Below are positions 26,942 through 39,571 of a stretch of DNA of 64,000 nucleotides, one piece after another. Both the position numbers and the translations under genes were made by a program. Each line of letters starts with the position of its first letter. Position 1 is the first letter of the stretch. The stretch is from Climacium dendroides (Eukaryota; Streptophyta; Bryopsida; Hypnales; Climaciaceae): positions 17,541,029 through 17,605,028 of the forward strand of contig OX467083.1 of assembly GCA_950106755.1 (NCBI GenBank), in the 5' to 3' direction. The notes under the pieces were generated by a model. That model was not told the DNA's origin. It ran no database searches and worked only from the letters and a program-made list of their open reading frames with translations.

Positions 26942-27291
26942 TAAAAATCCTCATAACTTTCATCTCACTTATCAAAGTGGAATGATTCAAATCTACCCAT
27001 GTGTATATAAATGTGTAGAACCAATTTCAAAAAAAAAAATTTGAAAAAAATGATTTTTAAAGAAGTTTTTTGAGTTACCTGAGCTGCTCGTCAAACGTTG
27101 AAAATGACATATCATGCAATCACTTTTTATCTGTGTAGTCAAATGGTGTGAAAATTGTTGCACCTTAAAGCTACTCTTTGAGCACATGTTTTGTGAAAAT
27201 TTCAAAAAATAAAAATAAAAACTTCATTTGTAATGAGCTGCCCAAAATTACTATGATGCCAAAAAACGCAGTTTGGGCATTTAGGGGTTAA
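26942..27291 (+). repeat. Dispersed repeat R1, copy 2
   Basis: About 350 bp, colinear with 9823-10146; ends GGGCATTTAGGGGTTAA. It has a short extra A-rich block at about 27201-27222. Confidence 0.75.
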
Positions 27292-28819
27292 CTCTTCCTA
27301 GACTAAGATTTTGTACCAATGCATGGGATTTTGGGATAATTGCATCATATATTATGCTAGTTCTATACATACCAAATTTTAGAAGTAGAGGCAAAAATTT
27401 TGTTCAAATTTGACTTTTTGAGTACCTACTATAATTTTCAGTTGGGCTTTCAACAATGGCTTGGTCAATTAGAGGTTTATGAATAAATTTGAAACTTAGT
27501 TTTAAATCCGTTAAAATTCAAGAAATTCTCTTTAAATATAGAATTTTTTTGTTTACCCTATTTCCCTTTGTTGAGAACAAAAAAGACTAAATTGGACAAA
27601 AAATTTATAAACACCAATCCTAATTCTATGAAATTTATCTTGCATTAAAGGCATATCTTGCATACATTGATGTGCAAAATGACAATCTTAGAATCAAAAA
27701 ATTGAGATTGCAATTGCCTACCTAATGGTAATGAAAGCCTAGAAAACACATGTTAGTCAAATACAAATATATATGAAATTTTGGGTGTGCAATGTCATGA
27801 CCTTTGTTACACTCTTGTTAAAAAATTTGGCATATTTTCATTCCAAAGAATTATCTTGCAATTATTTCATTTAGTATTTATGATAAAAACCTAAACCATG
27901 ATGATCATTCATGTGATTTGTCATGCATACATTCCCCTATTTCTGTAGCTTTTATTTTCTTGAACATGCATGTATGGTGTAAGTCTCAAATATATGTATA
28001 TATTTAGAGAAAGAGAGAGGTTGTACACATGTAGTAGATATATAAATTTTATATATACAACATATATAGTGTATGTATACTTTCTACAATATGATCGATC
28101 AATATCCATGAGTTTTTGCCTTTAACCCTAGGAGAATGTGGACATTTTGTGTCTTTTGGATAGTCAAATATATGTAATGCATATTGAAAAATGGATAATT
28201 TTCATTCAAATTTTTTAATGCAACTTTAACCCCTAAAGATTTTAATTTGGTGTTTTTAAGCCCAAGATTGCTTCAAAGTACTCAAATACAAAGCAAGGCT
28301 AAAATCTTTATCTATATTTATTCATTAATAAATCCAATTGTAGATTCATTTATTTAACTTGTTAGAGTACATCTTCCTAAAATCTCAAAACAAGAAACTT
28401 TACCAATTGCAAGATCAAGTCACTTGAAATTGAAAAAGAAGCATTTTTAGCTCTTTTCAAATGGTTGGATTCATCTTTCAAAAATTTTACACAAAAATGT
28501 ATAGATCCTACAATTTTCTACTTTCCGTAATATGTTGAAAAAGTAGGTTGGAAATACCTATAAAAAACTTCAAATACAAAATATTTCATACTCATGTTTG
28601 AAAAAATAGTAAGTACAAAGAAGTAGAGTATATTTTAAAATATTAAATTGTTAAGAATTTAGTTATGGAATTAAAATATGTGAATCCTAATTATTGTAAT
28701 GTTGTAACATACAATCTATACGCAATAATTTTATTTTATTTTTAAATATTGAAAATTTAGTTAAATAAAAGACTTCAAAGTTTTATGTAGAGTACAAATT
28801 CTATAACTACCTGCAAACT

Positions 28820-29142
28820 AAAACTCCTCATAACTTTCATCTCATTAATCAAAATGGAATTATTCAAAGCTCTCCACATGTATATAAATCTAAACAATTT
28901 CAAATTTTTATTTCTTAAAAAAACAATTTCTAAAGAAATTTTCTAAGCTACATGGGTTGCCCACTAAATAATGAAAATTATTGATCATACAATAACTTTT
29001 TGACCATGTAGTCAAAGTTTATGAAAATTGTTGGGCCTTAAAGTTACCCCTTGGGCACATGTTGTGTGAAAATTTTGTTTGTAGTGAGCTACCCAAAATT
29101 GCTATATTGTCAAAAAACACCATTTGGTCCTTTAGGGGTTAA
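28820..29142 (+). repeat. Dispersed repeat R1, copy 3
   Basis: About 323 bp, colinear with the other copies; ends GGTCCTTTAGGGGTTAA. An inverted TTAACCCCTAAAG lies about 0.9 kb upstream, near 28240, and may be the other terminus of this copy. Confidence 0.75.
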
Positions 29143-31284
29143 TGATGCTATATCCACGCCATTGATTTTACTTCAAGACATTTTGGTTGTTTTTAATTTT
29201 ATATTGGATGGTTTGTTAGAAAAATGGTAAACAATATATTGTACTTCAATATTTTGAGTTTTTTCCCTTGTAACTTCAATTTGACATTCAAAATTACTTT
29301 TTTTTGCTTTTCATCAAAACTAAAAAATTGAAGCTTTTGAGGTATAATTTCTACACTATTTAGAAAATTAGTTTAATCCTTGAAGTCCTACAACTATTTT
29401 TTTGGGTCAAAATACATTCAAAATTGTCATTTTCAATGCAAACAACAAGTAATTAAAAAAAAAAAAAATCTTTGCATATCCAACTATGAAATTTTGTACT
29501 AAAGTAGTATGAAAATGTGTGGGAGAAATTTGAAAAACTTTAATTGTATACTTTGAACAAAAAAGACTTGTTTTCTCCACTATAAACACTTATATCCTAC
29601 AATCATACTTCAATCATAGGATATAAGTGTTTATAGTGGAGAAAAACAAGTCTTTTTTGTTCCTGGCTTGACTAGAATATAAGGCTTTGAATCCTCTTAA
29701 CTTAAAATTTTTGTACTATAGATTGCATATTAAATTTTTTTAATATTGAAGGATTGGTTGAGACTTTGGCAAAAAAAATTTACCCTCCATCCCATGATAT
29801 TTATTCTTTAGAAAATTGTTAAGTCAAAGCAAGTATGAGATACAAGGAAAAATTAAATTTAGCTTTAAAATGGAGTTGAAATACACTAATTCCAATGGCA
29901 AGATTGTTATAGAAAGCAAACTAAACCACGTGCAATTTTTTTTTTTAAATTGTACAAGTTGAATTCCAAAATGAATCCAATGCAATAATTTTCCAAAAAT
30001 TTGTTAAGATTGCTTACAAAACAAGAAACTTCATAACTTCTACATCACTTATTCAAATGAAATGAATCAATTCTTTCTAATTAGGAAAAAAATCTATAAG
30101 AAATTAATAAAAGAAATTATTTCAACTTTTTGAGGATTTTTTTGCTACCAACCCTCTCTTGTTTTAGGCTTATTGTGACATAACTTTTACCCCCAAGCAT
30201 TGATTGAAATAAAAATTGTATTCTTAGAAAGTTAATCAATTTTGTGATATTGAAAAAAATCCAAAAAAGTTTGCCAAAAATTGAGATTATAGATACCCAA
30301 TTTAACCTTCAAGCGCCCTAAAAGGGCTTTTGAGACTTTAGGGATCAAAATAAGCATTTCATTGATTGAAGTTTGAATTGAGGTTCTATAATTTCATTTC
30401 CAAACATAGAATGGCCTGGAAATTTTATTAAATTCAAAATGTTCTATACTATATTGTGCTTCTATTCTATAATGTTCACATTTTCTAAATGTGTTTTACA
30501 TTTGATTTGAACTTCCTTCAATTTTTTCTTTAAAATGTCATGGTAATTTGAAAATTCACCAAAAACTTAAATTTTTTTTTACATACTTCTAAACATGTGA
30601 TTTCATTTATGAAAAATAAAACCAAACAATTTCACTCACAAACGGACAAAGAAATGAAGGATACAAAGTGAGACTTTTTTTTATACAAATAAAAGATTAC
30701 CTGTACTCCAAGGGAAAAAGTACAAGTGCCCAACTACAAACAACTTAGGGACGGTCATCCAATTAGTGTTTGTGTAAAAGGCAAGTATAAGGGCTACATG
30801 TGTTGGCATAGTAGGTGGAAAAAACTACCTACTATAGCACATAAAAACTATGTGAGGTTGAACACGAAACTAGCATGGAGATGAGAGAATGCCCACCTTC
30901 ATAAAATGTCAAACATCTTTAGTAAACAACCCATTATGACAACATCTGATCTCAAAATGACTTATGGCAACCACTCACCACAATCAAGGTGACTCACTTA
31001 GAGCTTGCAAGTGGTAATCCACTCAACCTAACCATAATCAATCATGCCCAAGCAAATGTGATGCATCAATTTAAGGCCACTTTACACTATGACCAAAGGT
31101 CAAGAAGCCTTAGGTTTTCACCTATCAAAATTTAAAAAGCCCAAGAGTTCAGTCTCTTGACCTTTCACATTAAAAGGTCAAAGATCCAAACTATGGCCAA
31201 GAAGTTGTCGACTTATGACAAAATCTCAATTGTTAAATTTATATAGGTTAGGACTTTGAGCTTGGTCTTTGGAAACTTTACACT
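29143..31284. other. AT-rich non-coding stretch with one strong hairpin
   Basis: Apart from the hairpin at 29555-29662, no element boundaries or coding similarity were seen. A TACCCTCCATCCCATGATAT word at about 29783 resembles a Stowaway terminus, but without a partner. Confidence 0.35.
29555..29662. repeat. Near-perfect 108-bp hairpin
   Basis: The left arm 29555-29598 (GAACAAAAAAGACTTGTTTT, CTCCACTATAAACACTTATA, TCCT) is inverted at 29618-29662, with about one inserted base and a 19-base loop. No coding content. It could be a MITE core or a young hairpin producing small RNAs. Confidence 0.75.
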
Positions 31285-31500
31285 ACGGCCGTCCAAGTTG
31301 AGAGGCCACAAGAGTTCATTGCTAAGATTTTGGCCTTTGGCCTTGGCCTTTGAAGGCTTCACACTATGACCATTTAAAAGCTCAATTTTTTTGAAGGCTC
31401 CAATTCCTATATTTCATTGCCTATTTATTGATCATTTCTTTGAACTCTCAACAAAGTTTGGCCACTCAATCCCACGGCCTCTCAACTTGGACAGCCATAT
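31285..31500. repeat. Inverted repeat around GGCCTCTCAACTTGGAC
   Basis: GTCCAAGTTGAGAGGCC at about 31290-31306 is inverted at about 31478-31494 (GGCCTCTCAACTTGGAC). The stretch between is rich in TTGGCCTT words. The arms are short; it may be the core of an old MITE. Confidence 0.5.
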
Positions 31501-31899
31501 TATGAAATGAGGTGCTACTGAACATCATTGAACGCCGCATTTTTGTGTTCAGTCCAAAGCAAAGTGAGAGACTTTCAAGTTTGACGAGCTATTCTACGTG
31601 GTCCTGGTCTCTGTCGTTTGGGGGTTCAAAGATTAGGTTCTCTGTAGTCAAAGCTCTGGCTGACTTGTGTACTGAATCACGCAAGATGAATTCACACTTT
31701 CAGTCACAGCCATAACTTAAGCTTTCTTCCTTTGAAACTTCCCTTCACAAAAAAGGACTTGGTTGACAAAGTTTCGTACTGCACTGAGAAGTTTGATTCT
31801 CTGCTTCAAAATTCAGATTGAGTGAATTACATTATTAATGATGAGTGCTTCCAATCTACAAGTAAGGTAACAGGTTCAGAAATCACTCACCTAAGAGCT

Positions 31900-32070
31900 G
31901 AAACTGAATTTTGGGGAGGTGAAACTTCTTGAAATAATTTCCAGAAAATTCCCCTTGAAAGACAAGTGGAATCGACATCTAACTCAAGTCGTTTCATATT
32001 TTTTGAAGCTTTGTGGAATTAGTTATGAAATTTTGAAGTTGAAATGGCATAGGGCTCTAAAATGGTTCAC
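31900..32070 (+). repeat. Dispersed repeat R3, copy 3
   Basis: Reads TTTTGGGGAGGTGAAACTTC, a TTGAAATAATTTCCAG block, CCCCTTGAAAGACAAGTGGA and a GAATTAGTTATGAA block. It is the best intact copy for comparing the empty site of the MITE at 62296-62528. Confidence 0.7.
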
Positions 32071-32667
32071 CTCCTTAATGAAAAAGCTTGAGCGCTTTTA
32101 GAACTTCATACCTTAGAAAGTAGCCATTCAAAATGTGAAATTTGTTCTAATCCACAAGTCACTTTTTCCTTTTCAACTTCAATTTGTAAGCACTTGTTAC
32201 AAATTTGGTCCAATTTGGAGTGCAAAGTGCATTGGTAACTTATCGTCACTTGCCAAAGCCATGGTAATTTTTGTTTTTTAGCTAGCTTTTGAAGTGCTTT
32301 ATTCTCTTTGTGCAATGTCTAAATTTATGGGTTTTTTTGTACCTATTCAAAGTACTTTTGAATGTGCTTTCAAGGATCAAAATTTGAAGTTCTATTATGA
32401 AGTAGTGAAAAATTAAAGTTATAATTGGTGGGATAAATTCTAGAGTGCATTGAAGATGACTAAAGAGTCTATTTCATCTCATTCTTCTAGGCAATACTTT
32501 GCTCTTGTTAGAGGATTTTGGCTTATTAATTTGATCCTTCATAAATTTGCCAATGCGAGGAAGCCTTATGGTTCCAAAATTAAGATGATGCTCTTTATGC
32601 CTTGTAGATAATGTACGTCCTTATTTCTCAAGTAATTTCTTCAACTCATTGTTATCTTAGTTGTTCA

Positions 32668-32825
32668 AAGGTAAACAACCCCATTCCACACTAAATGGGA
32701 GCAAGCCCATTGTGGCCTAAATTATGTTAGTAATGTATATGTCAAAACTTGAATGTACACCACTAACATAATTTAGCCCATAATGGGTTTGCTTCCATTT
32801 GGTGTGGATTGGGGTAGCTTACCTT
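32668..32825. mobile_element. Foldback MITE, 158 bp
   Basis: The arms of about 65 bases pair end to end. The left arm reads AAGGTAA, CAACCCCATTCCACACTAA, AGCAAGCCCATT and CTAAATTATGTTAGT. The right arm is its inverse with scattered mismatches. The loop is about 30 bases (ATGTATATGTCAAAACTTG inside). No clear target duplication. Confidence 0.7.
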
Positions 32826-33943
32826 AAGTTATAGTTGTGTAGAAACTAATGTTGTCAATTTTGTTTTTGTTGTGATTTTGATTCTTACAAACTCATCAAA
32901 TACATGTACTAATATAGTAATTTATCCCCATTCAATTAGGATAAATCAATGTACTTGGTTATTTTATTTTAATTGTAATTATATCATTTTAAGGTCATTG
33001 TAAAATTCTTTAAGATTCCTTTAAAATAAATATAGTGTCACCCCCTATACCACCTTTCTCTTGAGAAACACATATCATGTGAATCAACGCAAAAAAGTTT
33101 CAATAAAGACATAAGTATGGATTCATTATACAACTGACCACAAAAGTTGGTAGGGTTTATACTTTAAATCATGTTTATCACCGTGCCCCTTTGTTTAGTG
33201 TTGGGATTGGTTGAATATCTTTTAAATTTCTTTTATGCTATGCATATTGGTATCCAATATGCTTAAGGTACACATACCTGGACAGCTTGTACAATAATGC
33301 AAATCTCTTTAACCCTTTAAAGGCCCTTGGGGTCCCTTTATACAACATGTATTTAGCCTTATAATTTTTTAATTGTGGTTTATTATATGAATTGTGATAC
33401 ATTATTATTTACATAGTGTCGTGATCATTAATTTACTTTGTTCTAAACTATATTTGGTCAATGTTTTTTTGGTCAAATACCACTATATTCATAATATACT
33501 ATATGGCCACAAAGGGCTTTCATGCCCTTCTAGGATTAAGAGGCTCACAACTTTTGGATGACTAGAGGATTTGCAAGGATCATTTTGTGATGAATAACTC
33601 TTAGAATCCTATTTGAGGTGTGCATTTCTATTCACCTAGTTTTAGATCTTTTGAACCTACTTTCAAAAATATTTTGATGCTTTCAATGAAGCTTGGTGGG
33701 TACTTATCTACTTAAGGTGAAGGCACCCATAACCATCAAATAAGCAATTCTAGACATGATCTAGTGTAGTGCAAGGCAAAGCAAATATTTTTAAAAAAGG
33801 TGCACTAATAGAAATGACGGATATTGCAGAAAAGTGGTAATTTTATTGTTTGAACTAAAATTACTATGAATTTTGGGAGGCAAAAAGTGCTCTTACCTAG
33901 AGCCAATGTCTAGACCCTTCTAATTATGATCATTGAAGAACTG
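32826..33943. other. AT-rich non-coding stretch
   Basis: I see no gene, RNA or defined repeat here. Confidence 0.35.
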
Positions 33944-34329
33944 CACTAAATAGTATATTTAGTGTTAGCAACACTATTTACAAATCATGACACTAAATAT
34001 CATTAATCCTACTAAAGTAAGTAACATTAAATCTAATTTCTAACACTAAATGTACTTTATGGTAAATTTGAAATCTGAAAAGGTTTACATTTAGTGTTAG
34101 AACACATTAAAAAATGAATTTGCAAAGGAAAAGATAGAAGACAACGAAAATGATGGAAGGAATAGAAAACATGGAAAATGTTTGTAATGAAAGAAGTCTT
34201 TGAACATCTAATAAGGAAAAAGACATTAATATTTAGATATAAGAAAAAAATACAGATTTCATATTTGGGTTGGAACTTGTTGACCTTGGAAGTATGGTTC
34301 ATGCTTGGCTATAATTTCCTACAAATGTG

Positions 34330-35737
34330 GAAAGAGTTGATTGACACTTCAAGTGCCATCAGCATCCAAAACCACACCTGATCTAATCATAGCTTTCCTA
34401 GCATATGACATATTATCAAAATCTACCTCTTTATTCACATCTTCAACGCTATTTGTAGCTAGCTAAAGGAAAAATCTTTTTCTTGGGTTTGTAAGTTTTC
34501 CTAACCACTGCCCATCAGCTCAAGGAGTATTTTGCCAAAAATTGATTGCAGCTTTCCATCGCTTGGTCTAAGCCTCTTTGACCTTTGAGATGATAAATGT
34601 GTCCGTTGGTTGACAAAAATGTGTAGAACACGGCGGCAAATACTTAAGACTGGCTTGTTTTGCTTCTAAAACAATCGTTAATGCTGAAGTCATGTTGTGG
34701 CCAGTACAATTGTCAACCCAAATGACTTTTGTGTGGCCATAAACATCAGCTTGGAAGGCTTGGGGTTCAGCAAAGAATTCAGCAAAAAGGGCTTGGTCCA
34801 TCCACCCTTTAGGCCCGATCCTATAGCATACCCTTGGAATATTGTCTTCTAGGCCCCGAATAGGGTAAGTGCTGTTGGAATTGGTAAAAATGAGCATGGG
34901 GGCTTCAATCATTGATTGATGCCTCCTGGAGATTCTAATGACCATGGTAATAGAGTCTCCACCGGAAACCACTTTGGCGTACTTGATAGTCATGTCCTCC
35001 CTAAATCCCAACGTTCGACCATTATCTAAATTCACAACAAAATGAGTTTCGTCGATGTTTTCCATGAGATTTTCATCAAAAACACCGGTTTGGAATCCCC
35101 TATGCAACACACCTAGATGGTAAGTTGTTGCCATTTCGATTTACAGTTTCTTCTCGGGACTACAAGTCAAGCGTCCTCTTTGTGACAACAACACAATGTT
35201 GTGCACATGCATAAATTGTTGAACCTAACTTGGAGTCAACTTTGACGTGAATAGGACATTGTCCTTGGGATCACGAGATTGGATTGTATATGGAGAATTA
35301 GGATCCAGCAAGATGGACAAAGCCAACTCAATGAGCAATTTGGATGAGAATTTCACTCTAGCTTTTCTAAATTGGTCAAATGCATCTAGAAGTTTAGGAT
35401 AGATCCAAAGTACCCATTCAGATCGCTTAGCACTATGACCTGAACCTACTTTTGTGTGAAGTTGTTTACGCCCTCCTACCCGGATCCTAGTGCATGCAAT
35501 TGGTGGAGATGTGATATTTGCTTCTCCTTCATTGCAAAATTATTGACGTTGAGCCCACCAACGAGAAGCCTGGATAAGGTTGGCATTCTTTTGACCACGA
35601 AAATGCTCTGGAAATGCAGAAATTGTGTGCATGTAGAGCCCGCGGATGCCATGCACAACTTCATCTTGAACCATCCAGGTGATGACACGCTTGCGGATAG
35701 CAACAGTGGAAACTTGTTGCAAGCCAAGAGGAGATGA
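34330..35737 (-). pseudogene. Pogo/CENP-B-type DDE transposase, broken by stop codons
   Basis: Role: cut-and-paste transposase of the surrounding element. One frame reads through nearly all of it. The N-terminal part is HTH-like (VITWMVQDEVVHGI, FPEHFRGQK, NLIQASRWW). The longest open piece is 188 codons from 35134. In that piece the triad sits at MENIDETHF (D28), IWVDNCTGHN (D141) and PPCSTHFCQPTDTF (D178), that is D-D-D with 36 residues between the last two. The C-terminal part continues past a stop with DGQWLGKLTNP and MSYARKAMIRSG. About five in-frame stops interrupt it and I saw no frameshift, so decay is modest. From memory, such proteins are common in oomycetes; a search would test this. 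Confidence 0.85.
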
Positions 35738-35980
35738 ATTAAAAAAAAAGGTCGATGGAGGGCAGAAGGGGGAAACTATGAATGGTGGGAGAATTCAAAT
35801 CCGGCGCAAGGCAAGAGCAATGAAAGAATTCAAATCTGAATTTTCCACCGAGTATACCCCCCATAATTCGGAAGTCCAATCCGAATACAAGCTAATCGCA
35901 ATGTATTTAGATTGAAGGGATCAATTTGAATACACTACGATCAGCTTGCATTCAGATTGAATCCTTCAATCTGAATACAA

Positions 35981-36133
35981 GTTCAATCTGGAGATTACAA
36001 GTTTAATATGGAGAGTACAAGTTCAATATGGAGAGTACAAGTTCAATATGGAGATTACAAGTTCAATCTGCAAACAAGTTCAATCGGGAGATTACAAGTT
36101 CAATCTGAATATAAGTTCAATCGGGAGATTACC
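35981..36133. repeat. Minisatellite, 17-20 bp units, about eight copies
   Basis: Units of the form GTTCAATATGGAGAGTACAA alternate with GTTCAATCGGGAGATTACAA; two units are shortened to 17 bp. It lies inside the pogo-like element, upstream of its transposase. Confidence 0.85.
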
Positions 36134-36468
36134 GGAATGAATTGAAATGCTGAACCACAAAAGCAAGGGCGTGGACTGCCACGATCGTCCCCTGCAAGAT
36201 TTGTGAATTCTGAGAAGCTCAAATAATCCCTTTAAGCGCGGCATCCACAAGTAGCAACTCCGTTCACAACACACAAACCTTCAAAACCAAAAGAGGGAGC
36301 TGCCGCCACCAAAAGTAGAGAAGGCCAGGGAAAGAGATGACAGAAGATGGAGGCGGCGCAATTAAGTTCAACATTACACTAATTCCTCCAAAGTTGAGAT
36401 TTAGTGTTGTGTGGAGTAGGGTGGTAATTACACTAAATGTAATCCAACACTAAATATACTATTTCGTG

Positions 36469-37834
36469 TACTTTCTTACTCACTACTTTGGAACATGTGT
36501 TGTGAACTTAATAGTCCAAACCTTGAAAAGGAGAAAAAGCACATTCCAAATTTTGGTTGGAATTTGTTCCAATCTTGGTTCCAATCTTGGAAATATTGCA
36601 ACCTATTCATTGGTGATGAGGCACCGGTTAGTAATGGGTGCGTTCACCTTGGTAGGCAACATCATCAATTACACTAAATAATGAAATTTGGTTGTTTGAA
36701 TAATTAGGTTGCCATACCCCAAGAGAGTTACTTTATAAACCATCAAAGTCTAAAGATATTTTCATTTGTACACATGGAAGTTCATGAGTCCCAATTACAA
36801 CAATATCTAATTCAAAAAGTAGTGCATTCTTGTACAATAATAATAAATATTTATACTATATCAAATGTTGAGAAATTAGTGAGGGACAACTTGGTTTCAC
36901 TACTTAATGTATGTATTGAAGGTTTCTTACAAGACTTCCTAAGGTTATTTTTCAATCAAAAATCACTCAAAATTACCATTTTCATTGCATACAACAAAAA
37001 TTTTAAGCATGTTTTTTTTCTTTTTTAGATTAAAATTCTGTTTTTTCTCCATGAATTTTAAACGTCTACCGCTTTTTCCACATTTGGAATATGATCACTT
37101 ATAACACAATTATATAGATCATTGTGAAAAAATGGAGAATGTTTTCAATATTAGTTAAAAAATTTCTATACTAATGAAAATGAATGCATAGCACCACACT
37201 ACACTTGTTGGAACTAGCAGTCTACACAAAAGCTAATACCCTAATGACGCTTTCACTCACACATGACTTCAATGTGTACCTTCGGGTCTCATATCTTGGT
37301 CATATATACAAGATTTATCAATAAAGAATGACGGCGCTCTAGGGACCGTGCCTTAATTGGAATGGAGTTAAGTCTAAGTTGGACTACGAATAGTTTGTTG
37401 CTTCACAAAGCTAGTGAAACTGCCACGCAGCTAGCTGCCTCCCCGGCCGTTTTAAAAAAAATTGAAAATGACTAGCATTACACATGCATCTTCTTGCCTT
37501 TGATCTACTCAAAGGCCATATTGGTATTGAGATAGCTTTGTTCACTGAAGCATTGTAAGTATAGTTGCGTAGACTCTCTGCAATGGTGTTATGTTTTCAA
37601 ATTAGTGGCAAACAAGTGGTGCCTTCTTGGTGTTCATTCCACAAAATATTCATGCCATTGTTTTGTTATTTTGACAGAATTGGAGATTTGTTTTTTAGGT
37701 GAATAACAATAATAAGTTGTGGTAATGTGTAGACACCTTGTATACATCAAGTGGCATATTAATAGTCTGTTGTTTGGTATGGGTACAAGTAAGGATTACC
37801 ACCTTGTGGGGAATTTTTTCGAAAAATTCCAAAC
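36469..37834. other. AT-rich non-coding stretch
   Basis: No gene, RNA or repeat boundary was recognised. An 84-codon open frame at 36774-37028 has low complexity and no similarity known to me. Confidence 0.35.
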
Positions 37835-37963
37835 CACTAGTAGAAAACGTAGGGATTTCAACAGAATTTCTGTTAATTTCAACAAAATTATGTTGTTCAG
37901 TGACCGAAACAACGGGACCGAAACAACAGAATTCTGTTGAAATCCCTACGTTTTCTACTAGTG
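37835..37963. mobile_element. CACTA-type hairpin MITE A, 129 bp
   Basis: Starts CACTAGTAGAAAACGTAGGG and ends with its inverse (...CTACTAGTG). The whole element is nearly one palindrome. AAC is present on both flanks (37832-37834 and 37964-37966), a 3-bp target duplication as in CACTA/En-Spm elements. The core has GTTGTTCAGTGACCGAAACA. Confidence 0.9.
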
Positions 37964-37966
37964 AAC

Positions 37967-39532
37967 ACTCAATCTTATTGGCGTATGAAGAACACTTATT
38001 GCGGCAATTTACATTGCTCAAATCCATCATTATATTTATGTGTTGCTTGGAATATGAATATATTTGTGTTATAAGAGTACAACTACATCATTTCGGTGAG
38101 AGAGATGTAAGTATCATAGGGATTGATCTTTACTGCGACAAAGGCATAGTTCACGAAACATCACTATGACAGCACAAGTAACTTGAACTAGTTCAATGTA
38201 TCTCTGCATGCACAGATACATATTTATAGAGTTATTATCAAACATTGAAGCTCATTTTAAGTTTCCGTTTTTTTGTTGTAACTAGCTGTATTTAGACTAA
38301 CAGACCAACTTGTTTATGCATGAACAAGCTTTGATTACTTCTATGAAAAGTATTACTACTGTCTAGTTCAACACTAATATGGATTTGCTATGGTCTCCAG
38401 CATCTAGCCATATGGCTCAGAGGCACATCAGGAGTTGGACATACCGTGTAGATTTAGTGGGTTCATGGGCTATATTATCTCTCTTTTAATCATATGAATG
38501 AGTTCATGTGTTATTATAAATACTTGTGTTAAAATATAGACTACAGCTAGTATGAGTCTCAAGAGCAAAACAAAATCTATCTTGAATCAATCAAGGAAGT
38601 ATCAAAAAGACATTTTTTGGCATACCCAATCATAGGAACTTATACTAAACAAGCAACTATGAGAGTGTATCTAAAAAGAATTTCATAAACTTTGACCATA
38701 TTGATCACAAGAGCCTTGAGCATAAAATATAGTTAGATATTCTACAACCATAGAAGGTGCTTGTAACATAAAGACTTGTAATATAGATATCTATAATATA
38801 GGTACCCTATAATCATGGAGGTTTCTATAATATAGATACCTATAACATAGGTGTATAGTCTTCTAAGCTCCTATGTTCGTGATCTTAAACTCACATAATA
38901 ACAATCCTCACTAGATTATAAGGCTTTGAATCCTTTTAATTTAAAATTTGTGTAATATAGAATAGCAGTTGGCATTTGCTTTGCTATGCAACAATTAGAA
39001 TCTTTTATTTAAAAAATACTATTATTATTATTATATTCATATTTTTAAAATTAAAATCTTTACAAACATGTAAATATAATATGTTTGTCATTGTTTAAAC
39101 ACAATATTGTAAATGTATAGATGAGTGTCTCAATAAACTAGTTACAAATATGTTTTCAGAAAATGTTAGCATTACAAAGGCATTAGGCCATAAATGGTCA
39201 AATCTTTTCACAATTTTTTTGCCCAAAATACTTAACAACTTGATCACAAAGACATTTATGTAGTTGGCCTAAAAACTTTCAATTTTTAATAGGAGTATGG
39301 AACTTTTAAAGTGTAATGTATGGACTTGTTCTAGTTGAACAAAATATTACATATAGACTTTTTTGAGAATATAGATATATTTAAATGTTTTGTAGTGACT
39401 TTGTTATGAGTGCTCATAAGGTTTTGTTCCAATGAAATACTTTCTATATTATTAAAACTTTTTTTAATATAGAATTAGGAACTTTTTAATAGCCAAAATG
39501 AAGATCAAATTTTGGGAATATTTTTTTGATAA

Positions 39533-39571
<39 letters not shown>

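Larger units (their letters stand above)
33944..36468 (-). mobile_element. Pogo-like (Tc1/mariner superfamily) DNA transposon, 2.5 kb
   Basis: The left end CACTAAATAGTATATTTAGT (then GTT) is inverted at the right end with one mismatch in 23. The right end is followed by TA and the left is preceded by TG, consistent with a TA target duplication with one copy mutated. Subterminal ACACTAAAT/ATTTAGTGTT words are repeated several times inside both ends (33990-34110 and 36370-36455). The transposase relic at 34330-35737 and a 20-bp minisatellite at 35981-36133 lie between. Confidence 0.85.

Noticed and set aside
37738..38169. 143-codon open frame across MITE A
   Set aside because: Created by the palindrome reading through the hairpin; no conserved domain.
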